A DNA stretch of 47,425 bases, from contig CAYWNA010000083.1 in NCBI GenBank assembly GCA_964459305.1, positions 1-47,425 on the forward strand, given 5' to 3'. The position numbers and the translations under genes are program-made. Every line of letters starts with the position of its first letter. Within the stretch, counting starts at the first letter, position 1. The notes below the pieces were generated by a model that had not been told where the DNA came from, ran no database searches, and saw nothing but the letters and a program-made list of their open reading frames with translations. Shown in pieces: positions 1 through 8,267 of the stretch. This stretch comes from CAYWNA01 sp964459305 (lineage in GTDB: Bacteria > Planctomycetota > Planctomycetia > Pirellulales > Pirellulaceae).

Positions 1-785
1 TTCTTGTAGCCCGGAAAACGCTCGCCCAACTCCGCCAGGCAACCGTGCACCTCGGCTACCATGTTGCGGTAGTCCTTGCCGAATTGATCCTTGTACTGCT
101 CGGTGGTAACGATCTCGCGAGGCCGGAACTTCCTCAACCTCTTCTTTTTTTCGGCCGTTTTGTTCTCTTCTGTGATTCTCTTGTTGTAGGCTTCGACCCT
201 GGCCGGTTCCGCGGCATTCCACGCTTCGTTTTCGGCGTTCTGCGCCGTCGCCAGCTTTGCGTACTCCGCATCGCTGAGCATAGATGACGGCGGCAAAAAG
301 CCGCGGGCCAGAGCTCTACCACCCCAGGATATCTTGATGATCAGCACCTGCTCGTCGTAGTGGTTCCCCACGACGTGGCCGAAGTTGAACTCTGGGCCAA
401 AGCCTTCTCGCGGCGCACCGTAGCCCACGGTCAGGTCGCCATGTTTGCCAAGGTAGTTGATCCAGACGTCGGGGCGCGTGCTCCACAAGTACGTCGGGAT
501 CTTGCGATGGTCATCCGGATCGGCGGTCTCCGCCACTTTCTTGGTGAACGCGTCGTAATCGCCGTCCTTGATGAAATGCGTATAGCGCTCTCGATATTCT
601 TCCTGTGTGACCTGCCAGGCCAGTGGTTCGGGAAAGCCGCGGCCTTCCATATTGGATTGACCGGCCAGGATGAATACCTTGGTCTTTCCTTTGCTGGTCG
701 AAGCGGCAAGATCGGGATTCTCGCCAGAGGCAGTCAATGGAATGGCGACGGCGGCGCAAAGCAGCAGGGATCTTGTCGCGATCAT
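1..785 (-). CDS. Sialate O-acetylesterase-like (SASA) family protein, partial
   Basis: The reading frame is open from an ATG at 785 down to the window edge, so the C-terminus is missing (about 261 codons seen). The protein starts with a hydrophobic signal peptide (MIATRSLLLCAAVAIPLTAS), so it is probably exported. Near residue 40 it has VFILAGQSNMEG, the GQSN block of the SASA/CE6-like SGNH esterases, which carries the nucleophilic Ser. Further blocks are GYGAPREGFGPEF and ILIIKISWGGRAL (read from the frame), typical of the family's central part. The catalytic Asp/His block would lie beyond the edge. Such enzymes remove O-acetyl groups from sugars; in planctomycetes the substrate may be acetylated plant or algal glycan rather than sialic acid. 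It lies 27 bp downstream of the PQQ propeller gene on the same strand, so co-transcription is likely. Confidence 0.85.
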   Translation of the reverse strand, partial: MIATRSLLLCAAVAIPLTASGENPDLAASTSKGKTKVFILAGQSNMEGRGFPEPLAWQVTQEEYRERYTHFIKDGDYDAFTKKVAETADPDDHRKIPTYLWSTRPDVWINYLGKHGDLTVGYGAPREGFGPEFNFGHVVGNHYDEQVLIIKISWGGRALARGFLPPSSMLSDAEYAKLATAQNAENEAWNAAEPARVEAYNKRITEENKTAEKKKRLRKFRPREIVTTEQYKDQFGKDYRNMVAEVHGCLAELGERFPGYK

Positions 786-812
786 CGGATTGACTTTCGG
801 CAGTGGCACACG

Positions 813-3395
813 TCACTTTGTGTCCCAGGGAGCTGTGTGTGTGATCGCTTCTTCGCCGTAGACGGCTGAGCACTGCAAACCTGTACCGTTCGTCGTGTGG
901 AAGATGCGACCGTTTGAAGCGAAGCCACCGAGGCAGACCAGCAGGTCCACCGGCGGACCGCACGATGTGAAAGTGATGTTGTTAATGTCCGTCAAATCAA
1001 ACAGGTCCAGGTTCGGGCCGATGAGATACGGTTCGGACAATGTGAATCGCGTGCAACGGTATCCTTTGGTGAGGTCATCGGCAAGGAGCTTGCCGGTTGC
1101 TTTGTCGATCAGGAAGCCGTTCCTGTATTGGGAATGAGTGAAAAGGAATCGTTCGCCGACGGTTATTACGTGAATTGCCCGGCTCAACGGTTCAGATCCC
1201 CAGATTAACGAGCCATCCCTCCCATCGAGACACCAGACGCGGTTCGTTTTATCTTCCACCGGATTGTAGCCGCCCAGGTAGATTCGCCCGTCTTTTCCCG
1301 ACACCGCACACCCGGCATGGACAGCGTAGTCGGTCGTCGACCACAGCTCGCGTCCGGTCAGCGGCTCGATCGCCGCCGTCACGCCCAATGGCCCTTTGCC
1401 GCCAAAGTAGCAGGAGTAGTATAGCGTCCCATCCATAAGACACATGCCCGCGTCGTCGCCACCGGCGCCGTGCTTCGAAAAGTCCTTCGTCCAGACCTCT
1501 TTTCCGGTGTCGATGTCGTAAGCCCGCAGCAACGCCCGCTCTCCTTTCGGGAAGCCGAACGTGCTTTGGTGCTCGAACAGCCATCGCTTTGGTGTGACCT
1601 TGGCCGAGCTAAACTGGTAGATAACCACGTTCTTGTAGGGGATCGGAGGTTGTTGGCGATTCCAGCTCGGTGTGCCGGAAAACGGGGCCTCCCAAACCAA
1701 CTCGCCCGTCGCCGCGTCAAGGCACCGGAGTCGGCATTTCTCAAACCCCGCCTGCGGAACATACAACCGGCCTTCATAGAACAGCGGCGACGTAAACGAT
1801 ACATGAACGCCGGGGAAGTACCGGCGCCAGAGCAACCGGCCCGTTTCCTGCTCCACGGCAAAGATTTGCCCCTCGGCCGTATGCGTGTAGATCCTGCCTT
1901 CGCCGCAGACAGAGAAGTGTTTGCACGTCCCTTTGAAACGACGGATCCACTTCATCTTCAACGGTGGCCGCACGCCCTGAGAATTCGCGTTCGTGTTCGA
2001 CAAATCCCCGAAACTGGTGAACCAGTCGTTCTCAGGGCCGGCAAGTTTGCTGGTCAGCGGACTTCGTATTCGCGACAGATCGAGCTTTTTTGTTGGGAGC
2101 GGCGTCTTTCCGCCCGGCCCCAATACGTACAGGTAACCGTCATCGCAGCCGAAATAGACTCGACCATCGCAAACGGCAACCGGGGCGGTAATCGCCTTGC
2201 CGAATGCAGTCTTGAAGGACCATGTCTTACCGCTGCCGGAAAGCGGCACGACATGAAGCCGTCCGTCCAGCCCACCGAAGACGGCCGAGCCCTTCAACAG
2301 AATCGGCGATGCAATCGACGGCGCCCCGCCAAGATAGGCCGTGCTTCCATCGGATGAGTGCCTGCAGAACCCAAAACGCTCCTCTGGCCGACATCGGTAC
2401 ACGTCTTCGCCGCGAAGACTGACGGAACAAAAACTCAACGATTCAGAACCATAGTAGCTGGTCTTTGTGCCGGGAACCGATTCAACAGCCACCTCGCCTC
2501 CATCGAGTCGCAGAATTTCGACACTGCCATTGTTGTCGCGCCGATGCCATTGGCGATACACGGCTCCGTTTTCGCCGATGCTCAATCCCAGCGTCACTGG
2601 CGATTCGCGTGTGCTGTAATAGATGCCGCGCGGCGCCGCTACGTTGCCCGTATCTTCCAGCCAAACGACGGTGCCTCCCGCCGGAACCACAAGCGTCTTT
2701 CCCGTGAGTGCCGGAGTTCGTGTGCAAAAGAAATGGTCACGCCGATTCCCAGGCCAACCCTTATCCTTGCGCGCTGCGTGCCAGTCGGCCGGGCTCCATC
2801 TGTCGCCATCGAAGCCGATCGCTTCGCGAACGAAATCCCATGTCCAACAGACCGTTCCATCGGGCTTCACGGCGTAGACGCAAGAACCGAGCGTCGCGAA
2901 ATACACGCGGTCGTTGCCAACGACGGGCGAACCGAAGATTGGCTCCCCACAGTCAAGCCGCGCAACCACGTCGCCAGTCGCCGCCTGCAGCACGTAGTAG
3001 CCCCCGGCCATCGTACCCACATGCAGATACTCACCGGCAATTGCCGGTGACGAGACGTTGTTGCAGTTGCCTTTGCCACCACCTGTATCGAAGCGCCAGA
3101 CCTGCTTGAGCGTAGTCGCGTCGAAAGCGTGAACGACACCAGCTCCGTCGACGGCAAACACGCGCCCGTCAGAGATAACCGGTGCAGTGAAGATTGCGTC
3201 GGTCAACGGCACGGCTCCGACCAAACCCAACTGGGTGCCCACGCTTCGTTCCGGCATATCGCCCGAGTGACGACAGTCTCCTTTCCACTGCACCCAGTCC
3301 TGACCGGCATCGGCGGCGACCGCCGATCCGGACAGCACGAACGTCAAAACGCCGATTCCGGTCATACTTGCTCTAGTCACGATGTTTTCCCACAT
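813..3395 (-). CDS. Secreted PQQ-binding-like beta-propeller repeat protein (860 aa)
   Basis: The 860-residue protein has an N-terminal signal peptide ending near AVAADAG and about ten propeller blades of the PQQ/quinoprotein type. Recognisable blade ends are VHAFDATTLKQVWRFD, AVEQETGRLLWRRYF, CLDAATGELVWEAPF, AYDIDTGKEVWTKDF and CLDGRDGSLIWGSEP. Ten or more blades suggest two stacked propellers. No cytochrome c CxxCH motif or clear quinoprotein dehydrogenase catalytic core is visible, so this is a 'PQQ-like domain' protein of unknown ligand, not a proven dehydrogenase. Such proteins are abundant in planctomycetes. Start: the first Met (3395) is used; an internal Met (3365, MTGIG) gives a more classical signal peptide and is a plausible alternative. 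It is followed at 27 bp by the SASA esterase gene. Confidence 0.85.
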   Translation of the reverse strand: MWENIVTRASMTGIGVLTFVLSGSAVAADAGQDWVQWKGDCRHSGDMPERSVGTQLGLVGAVPLTDAIFTAPVISDGRVFAVDGAGVVHAFDATTLKQVWRFDTGGGKGNCNNVSSPAIAGEYLHVGTMAGGYYVLQAATGDVVARLDCGEPIFGSPVVGNDRVYFATLGSCVYAVKPDGTVCWTWDFVREAIGFDGDRWSPADWHAARKDKGWPGNRRDHFFCTRTPALTGKTLVVPAGGTVVWLEDTGNVAAPRGIYYSTRESPVTLGLSIGENGAVYRQWHRRDNNGSVEILRLDGGEVAVESVPGTKTSYYGSESLSFCSVSLRGEDVYRCRPEERFGFCRHSSDGSTAYLGGAPSIASPILLKGSAVFGGLDGRLHVVPLSGSGKTWSFKTAFGKAITAPVAVCDGRVYFGCDDGYLYVLGPGGKTPLPTKKLDLSRIRSPLTSKLAGPENDWFTSFGDLSNTNANSQGVRPPLKMKWIRRFKGTCKHFSVCGEGRIYTHTAEGQIFAVEQETGRLLWRRYFPGVHVSFTSPLFYEGRLYVPQAGFEKCRLRCLDAATGELVWEAPFSGTPSWNRQQPPIPYKNVVIYQFSSAKVTPKRWLFEHQSTFGFPKGERALLRAYDIDTGKEVWTKDFSKHGAGGDDAGMCLMDGTLYYSCYFGGKGPLGVTAAIEPLTGRELWSTTDYAVHAGCAVSGKDGRIYLGGYNPVEDKTNRVWCLDGRDGSLIWGSEPLSRAIHVITVGERFLFTHSQYRNGFLIDKATGKLLADDLTKGYRCTRFTLSEPYLIGPNLDLFDLTDINNITFTSCGPPVDLLVCLGGFASNGRIFHTTNGTGLQCSAVYGEEAITHTAPWDTK

Positions 3396-3426
3396 TTTTC
3401 GTCAAGAAAGGATAGGGAAAGCCGCA

Positions 3427-4902
3427 TCAACGAAGGTGAGGCACAATAGGCTTGGGATCTTGTACTTTGCCGGCAGGGCGGCAATTGTCGCTCAACGCAT
3501 CGTCAGGGCCGAGTTCCTTTTCGAACGCTTCGAAGGTATCCAAAAGCCGTTGCACGACCTCTGGGTTCTCGGCAGCAACATTCTGTGTTTCGCCCAAGTC
3601 CGCGTCCAGGTTGTATAGCTCGTATGCCCGTCTGGCTGTAGGCTTTCTGCCGCGGCGTGCGTGCAATTTCCACGGGCCGCAACGCACTGCAGTCAGTTGA
3701 TTGCGCTGGTGATAGAAGAACGATTCGTGAGGCGACTTTGCGCCGGGCTGCCCAGACAGGACCGGCCAGATGTCTTTGCCATCGATTACTCGATCATCCG
3801 GCACGGTTGCTCCCGCCAGCTTGGCGAACGTCGGCAGAAGGTCCATGGCCGTCACCACTTCATCCGTCTCAAGACCGGCGGGCACATGCCCAGGCCACCA
3901 TGCGACGGTCGGTTCGCGCATTCCACCTTCGTAGTTGCTGCCCTTTCGACCTCGCAACGGCCCGGCGCTGCCAATGGCCGGCCCATTGTCCGACGTGAAG
4001 ATCACAAGTGTATTCCTGTCTAACTCGTGCTTCTTCAGCGTTTTCAAAATTTGTTCCACCGACCAGTCGATCTCGCTGATGGCCTGTGGGAACAGCTTTC
4101 TTCGAGTCCCGTAGTCGATGGAGTTCGACTCGGCCTTCAATGTGTCCTTGACATCGTCCGCCACCGTCTCCATGAACGGCGGGGATACGTGCAACGGCGT
4201 GTGGGGGATGGGGTGTGGGATGTACAGGAAGAACGGTTCATCCTTGTGTGCGTCGATGAAGTTGACGGCGTGCTCCGTAACATTGCGAGTCAAGTAGTCT
4301 GCATCCGGTTCCGCTTCCACCAGTTTCTCACCTTCCAGCAAGGGCAACGGGGGAAAGTTGAAATGCGACTGCCTCGGGTGGAACGGGTGGATATCGTGGC
4401 TGTACGGAATCCCGTAGTATTCGTCGAATCCCTGACGAGTGGGCAAGAACGGCGGCTGGTCTCCCAGATGCCATTTGCCGAAAACACCTGTGGCATACCC
4501 ACGAGTCTTGAGCACTTCTGCGATCGTGATCTCGTTGGGATGCAGCCCCTTCTCATCCCCGGCCAATAGCACGACGAAGTCGGATCCGGTCGCCATGCTC
4601 ACACGCTTCGGGTAACACCCGGTCATCAATGCAGCTCGCGATGGAGTGCAGACGGGCGCCGCCACATAGAAACTGGTCAGTTTCGCACCTTCTTCTGCCA
4701 TGCGGTCGATCGTCGGCGTGCTCACCTGGGTCGAGCCATAGCAGCTTAGATCGCCATACCCCTGATCGTCCGTGAAAATGACGACAAAGTTCGGCAACCG
4801 AGGTTCAGCCGCCATCCCGGACCCGACACAACACATGCATACCAAATTGATTGCCAGCATCCCTGACCGAAGCTGCAACTTTGACAAGAATGGCAATGTC
4901 AT
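3427..4902 (-). CDS. Secreted sulfatase, formylglycine-dependent (arylsulfatase A-like)
   Basis: A 491-residue sulfatase with signal peptide (ends near SGMAAEP). It has the N-terminal metal site FTDDQGYGDLSCYG and the maturation signature CTPSRAALMTG, in which the Cys (residue 85 from this start) is converted to formylglycine. KWHLGDQPPFLP and FTSDNGPA are the further conserved metal/sulfate-binding blocks. It should hydrolyse sulfate esters of glycans in the periplasm or outside. The ATG at 4902 is chosen over the upstream TTG at 4929 because GGGGACGG sits 6-10 bases in front of it. The C-terminal block (TAVRCGPWKLH, YELYNLDADLGETQNVA) is complete, so length is normal. The neighbouring PQQ gene starts only 31 bp beyond its stop, same strand. 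A class Cys-type sulfatase needs an FGE or anSME; the FGE-like gene at 8268-10898 is unlikely to serve (no active-site cysteines). Confidence 0.93.
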   Translation of the reverse strand: MTLPFLSKLQLRSGMLAINLVCMCCVGSGMAAEPRLPNFVVIFTDDQGYGDLSCYGSTQVSTPTIDRMAEEGAKLTSFYVAAPVCTPSRAALMTGCYPKRVSMATGSDFVVLLAGDEKGLHPNEITIAEVLKTRGYATGVFGKWHLGDQPPFLPTRQGFDEYYGIPYSHDIHPFHPRQSHFNFPPLPLLEGEKLVEAEPDADYLTRNVTEHAVNFIDAHKDEPFFLYIPHPIPHTPLHVSPPFMETVADDVKDTLKAESNSIDYGTRRKLFPQAISEIDWSVEQILKTLKKHELDRNTLVIFTSDNGPAIGSAGPLRGRKGSNYEGGMREPTVAWWPGHVPAGLETDEVVTAMDLLPTFAKLAGATVPDDRVIDGKDIWPVLSGQPGAKSPHESFFYHQRNQLTAVRCGPWKLHARRGRKPTARRAYELYNLDADLGETQNVAAENPEVVQRLLDTFEAFEKELGPDDALSDNCRPAGKVQDPKPIVPHLR

Positions 4903-5175
4903 TTCCGTCCCCAATGAAAAGAGAATCAACTACTGCTATCCAGCCGCTGAACCTACACGACAGGCGCTCGCTTGTCAAAACGTTGCCCTGTTTTACTTCT
5001 GGGAGTAGGCAAGAGAAGGCGATACTATCCGCGCACAAGTCTGACCGGTAGCCGAACTCGCCAGAGTTTGGTTTTTCCCCGCGCAGACCAAAGTCTGGCG
5101 ACTTCGGCTACGTGCGGAAGAGTGTCGATCCTGGCTGCGGGTGGTATGATCGGCAGGTTGGGATTCTGTACAGAT
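4903..5175. other. Intergenic stretch with one inverted REP pair
   Basis: Between the URO-D-like gene and the sulfatase gene (both minus strand). Apart from the palindromic element at 5048-5111 I see no open frame with family features and no convincing promoter. Confidence 0.6.
5048..5111. repeat. REP-like inverted pair, family A copy 1
   Basis: Two 24-base units face each other across a 16-base loop. Each unit is GTAG followed by a hairpin: unit 1 stem CCGAACTC / GAGTTTGG with loop GCCA; unit 2 (read on the minus strand) stem CCGAAGTC / GACTTTGG with the same loop. The third stem pair is a G:T wobble in both. It lies 65 bp downstream of the stop of the URO-D-like gene. The loop between units starts with TTTTTCCCC, as in copy 5. 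This is seen directly; the REP/BIME interpretation is by architecture. Confidence 0.85.
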
Positions 5176-6279
5176 TTACTCGCTCAGCTGCCGGCATATC
5201 TCTACGACCGCCAGAATCCGCTCGTCGGGTACTCCCGCCTCGATGTCGGCCAACACAATGTCGCACGGACCAAGCTCGGTTGCGCACCGTGCAAAGTCTG
5301 CCTCGATCGTGGTCATCGATTTGTTGGCCAAGTCCATGGGCGTGTACATCAATGCGCGGCGAGCGCCGGGGAAAGACTCCCGTGCCCGGTGCAGATCTGA
5401 ATCGAGTCCCATGTCGATGTAACCCACGTGAGGCACCTGGGCGTAAGCATCCAGGTAGGGCGTGGCTGACCACGCGCAGTTATGGATTCCAAGACAGCCA
5501 AACGCCTCGGAGACCCGCTGATCCAACGGCAACAGCAGTTTCTGATACTGTTGCGGCGAAACCATATTCACCAAGCAGTTGCTGACCGTCAGAAATCGCA
5601 CGTCGAACCCGGTTTTCCGCTGTCGGGATTGAAGTTTGCTTGCGGCGTCGATCATCGTCCGCAAGACGCATCCGAATAGATGCTTCGCCCGCTTGGGTGT
5701 GTCTACCATGTCCAGGAACACTTGCTGGCCCCGAAGCCGTTGCGCATTGTTCAGAATCCCCTGCCAGTTGACGTATCCTACGACTGACCCTTCGGACGCC
5801 GCAATCCAGCCGACCTGCTCCATGAGCCGGCGAAAGTGTGGGTTCTCGTCCAGGTCGGGCGGCTCCAAGCGATCGACGTGTTCGTCGGTCAGATACTGGT
5901 GCTCACAATTCGGCCAATTGTCCGCGGCGTAGGCGATTGGGACGCCGTAAATGGCAGCGACGCTGCATGTGCCGAACACGCCTGTCAGCAAGTCTAAGGG
6001 TCCGTCGGGCGAGTCGGCTTGACCGATCTGTGTGCCCGAAAACCTGCTCCGCAACAATTCGCGCATCGCAACCACCGCGTCGCGCCGGTACTGCGGGTCG
6101 GTGTGAAACGGTTCGCCAAAGTCGATATCCAAGTGCTGGCGATACCACGCGGGCGTGAATCCTACCTCCGGACGCAAGAACGGCTCATCTCCGTCAGCCA
6201 GCCGACGCGTGGCCGGGGCGGCCGGAGCGATATAGCTGACGAGCTGAGAAATCGGGGCAGCCATCAGGAGAGTTTCCAT
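5176..6279 (-). CDS. Uroporphyrinogen decarboxylase (URO-D) superfamily protein
   Basis: A 367-residue cytoplasmic protein (no signal peptide) with the URO-D/methyltransferase MtaA-type fold. The visible signature is the mid-protein block SPQQYQKLLLPLDQRVSEAF followed by HNCAW, matching the 'P..Y.e...P...r...a..g...H.cG' stretch of the family. The true HemE arginine-rich N-terminal motif is not evident, so it is not expected to be the haem enzyme. Paralogues in planctomycete sugar loci are common and uncharacterised. The open frame extends upstream to 6369, but those residues are encoded by the family B repeat (6280-6376), so the start is placed at 6279, one base after the repeat (6264 is an alternative Met). 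The next gene upstream on the same strand is the SSS symporter. Function beyond the superfamily is unknown. Confidence 0.75.
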   Translation of the reverse strand: METLLMAAPISQLVSYIAPAAPATRRLADGDEPFLRPEVGFTPAWYRQHLDIDFGEPFHTDPQYRRDAVVAMRELLRSRFSGTQIGQADSPDGPLDLLTGVFGTCSVAAIYGVPIAYAADNWPNCEHQYLTDEHVDRLEPPDLDENPHFRRLMEQVGWIAASEGSVVGYVNWQGILNNAQRLRGQQVFLDMVDTPKRAKHLFGCVLRTMIDAASKLQSRQRKTGFDVRFLTVSNCLVNMVSPQQYQKLLLPLDQRVSEAFGCLGIHNCAWSATPYLDAYAQVPHVGYIDMGLDSDLHRARESFPGARRALMYTPMDLANKSMTTIEADFARCATELGPCDIVLADIEAGVPDERILAVVEICRQLSE

Positions 6280-6376
6280 CCTATCCGTGTGTCTCCATCC
6301 GTGTGTGTCTCGCAATGGGCGACTCGATGCCACAAACCGCAAATTGCTTTCGCCCACGGATAGAGGCATACGGATT
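6280..6376. repeat. Family B ~100-bp inverted-end repeat, copy A
   Basis: One of three homologous elements (others at 10913-11012 and 11823-11919), all in the same orientation. The ends CTATCCGTGT and CATACGGAT are imperfect inverted repeats, with a nested inner pair CATCCGTG / CACGGAT. The middle (CGCAA..TTGC) is also conserved. This copy abuts the start codon of the URO-D-like gene and lies 30 bp after the stop of the symporter gene. Confidence 0.85.
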
Positions 6377-6405
6377 TGCCGCTTTGACCGACGGAACGAT
6401 TCGTC

Positions 6406-8106
6406 TCACTTCCGCGCTCCTCTGCACCGGCTGACGAGCAAGCCAATGATCAGGATGGTCAACGTGCCGACGACGGGGATCATGAACGCGTGGAGCGGGC
6501 TGAGCCAGCCGGCTGCTTGTTGCTGGAGCCAGATGCCCAGCTCCTGAGCCTGGCTCTCGACGGGCTGTGTCAACAGGTAATCGATCAGCTTGGGGAAAGA
6601 CATCCAAAGGATGACCAGTACGCCCACGACGACTCCCGCGATGGCGGCGGGGTTTTTGGCCCTGCGGCCGATCATCCCCAGCAGGAACAAGCCGCACATG
6701 CCGCCGCCGAAAATGCCTGACAGGGTCCACCAGATGTCCAGGGCACTTTCGGTCAGCTTGACCAGGATCAGCGCCATACCCGTGCCGAAAATACCCCAGA
6801 CGATGGTGCCAAAGTACAGCGCGAGCATGCATTGCCTTTCGGTGGCGCGCGGGTTCATGAAACGCCGGTAATAATCACTCATCAACAGCGTGGCGGACGA
6901 GTTCAAGCTAGTGGATACGGTGCTCATGGCAGCCGCAAAAACCGCGGCGATCAACAATCCGGTGAGTCCCGGCGGCAAATGCTTGGCGATGAAATGGGGA
7001 AACACGCGATCGCCGATATCCTTGTCCGTCAACTCCGCCGCTTGTTCGTTCAAGGTGTGCTGGTAGTTTTCTGTCCGGACTTCCGCATCCGCATCCTTGT
7101 ATTCGGGATACACGCCGCGCTGCATTAGCCTTTGCCCGGCGACCAGTTGTTTGACTTCCGGCAAATCCTGCTCGTTCTGCTCGGCGTGGTAGTAAACGAA
7201 CAAGGTCGTACCGATCAGGAAGAAAACGGCCGACACGGGGACGTAGAGGATTCCGCCCAACCAGAGGCTCTTGCGAGCCTCGCGGTCACTGCTGGATGCG
7301 ATGTAGCGTTGGATGTAACTCTGATCGATCCCAAAGTTCTGCAGGTTGATAAACAAGCCGTACAGCAGCACGACCAGGAAGGTCGCCGAAGTCGCGTCGA
7401 ACCATACGCCGCCGTCACCGATTCCCGCGCCGAACTCACCCAGACTGAATTTACCGGCCGCGGCGGCTGTCGTAATCACGTGGGCCGGGCCGCCTTCCAC
7501 GCCAAACAGCATCACAGCAAGACAGATCACGGCACCGGCCATCAGTACGATCGCCTGGATGGCGTCGGCCCAGATCACGGCGATGATCCCGCCAACAAAG
7601 GAGTAGATCGTGACCGAGATGCCCGTGAAGACAATGATCAACCGAATATCCCAGCCGAAAATCACTGCCAGGGGCAAGGCCATCAGGTACATCACGACGC
7701 CCATGCGAGCGATCTGGGTGAGCAGATAAAAGACACTGGCGTACAACCGGGCCCAGACGCCGAATCGACGCTCCAGCATCGCGTAAGCCGATACCTCGCC
7801 GCTGGCGCGATAATACGGCAGGAACCACCGCACGGCGATCCAAGTGGCGATCGGGATGGATAGGCTGAAGACGAAGGGATTCCAGTTGGCGACGAACGAC
7901 TTGCCGGGCAAGGCCAGATAGCTGATGCTGCTCAGGTACGTGGCGAAGATCGACAGCCCGCAGACCCAGCCGGGCAGCGAGCGGCCGGCAGCGGTGAAGC
8001 CTTCGGTCGAGCGGCTTTTCCGCCAGAAATAGAAACCGATCGACATCGTGCCCACGAAGTAAGCAATGAGCACGGCCCAGTCAAGTTGAGTGAAATGGCT
8101 ATTCAT
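6406..8106 (-). CDS. Sodium:solute symporter (SSS family)
   Basis: A 566-residue inner-membrane protein with about 13 hydrophobic segments. The N-terminus (DWAVLIAYFVGTMSIGFYFW, then STEGFTAAGRSLPGWVCGLS) and the FATYLSSISYLALPG block are diagnostic for the SSS family (SGLT/NanT-type). The core YSFVGGIIAVIWADAIQAIV is also typical. Members import sugars, sialic acids or organic acids with Na+. A hydrophilic loop near residues 310-370 separates TM segments. The ATG at 8106 has GAGG seven bases upstream. Its position between a sialidase-like gene and a URO-D-like gene suggests it takes up a product of extracellular glycan cleavage; the substrate cannot be read from sequence. Confidence 0.92.
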   Translation of the reverse strand: MNSHFTQLDWAVLIAYFVGTMSIGFYFWRKSRSTEGFTAAGRSLPGWVCGLSIFATYLSSISYLALPGKSFVANWNPFVFSLSIPIATWIAVRWFLPYYRASGEVSAYAMLERRFGVWARLYASVFYLLTQIARMGVVMYLMALPLAVIFGWDIRLIIVFTGISVTIYSFVGGIIAVIWADAIQAIVLMAGAVICLAVMLFGVEGGPAHVITTAAAAGKFSLGEFGAGIGDGGVWFDATSATFLVVLLYGLFINLQNFGIDQSYIQRYIASSSDREARKSLWLGGILYVPVSAVFFLIGTTLFVYYHAEQNEQDLPEVKQLVAGQRLMQRGVYPEYKDADAEVRTENYQHTLNEQAAELTDKDIGDRVFPHFIAKHLPPGLTGLLIAAVFAAAMSTVSTSLNSSATLLMSDYYRRFMNPRATERQCMLALYFGTIVWGIFGTGMALILVKLTESALDIWWTLSGIFGGGMCGLFLLGMIGRRAKNPAAIAGVVVGVLVILWMSFPKLIDYLLTQPVESQAQELGIWLQQQAAGWLSPLHAFMIPVVGTLTILIIGLLVSRCRGARK

Positions 8107-8129
8107 CAGTCTGCCTCGAATTCCTATGA

Positions 8130-8249
8130 CCCGGATTTCTCACCATTCGTAGCCGAATTCGCCAGAATTTGGATTCTTGTCGTTCGTCCAAAGTCTGGCG
8201 ACTTCGGCTACAAGACACCGCTTCGGCCCAGGCTGGTGAGAAATCCGGG
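8130..8249. repeat. Outer inverted arms enclosing REP pair, family A copy 2
   Basis: Perfect 16-bp arms CCCGGATTTCTCACCA (8130-8145) and its complement (8234-8249) enclose the family A REP pair. The outer arms are not obvious around the other copies. It lies between the sialidase-fusion stop (8268) and the symporter start (8106). Confidence 0.8.
8149..8211. repeat. REP-like inverted pair, family A copy 2
   Basis: Unit 1 is GTAG plus stem CCGAATTC / GAATTTGG with loop GCCA; the facing unit has stem CCGAAGTC / GACTTTGG. The TTC/GAA stem here replaces CTC/GAG of the other copies, keeping base pairing. It is 57 bp downstream of the stop codon of the FGE-like/sialidase gene. Confidence 0.85.
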
Positions 8250-8267
8250 TTGCACGTCTCTCACGAA

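Noticed and set aside
1470..2357. 295-codon plus-strand frame
   Set aside because: Shadow of the PQQ propeller gene; no recognisable domain or ribosome site.
6280..6369. Longer N-terminus for the URO-D-like protein
   Set aside because: The extra 30 codons are the family B repeat; the ATG at 6279 fits better.
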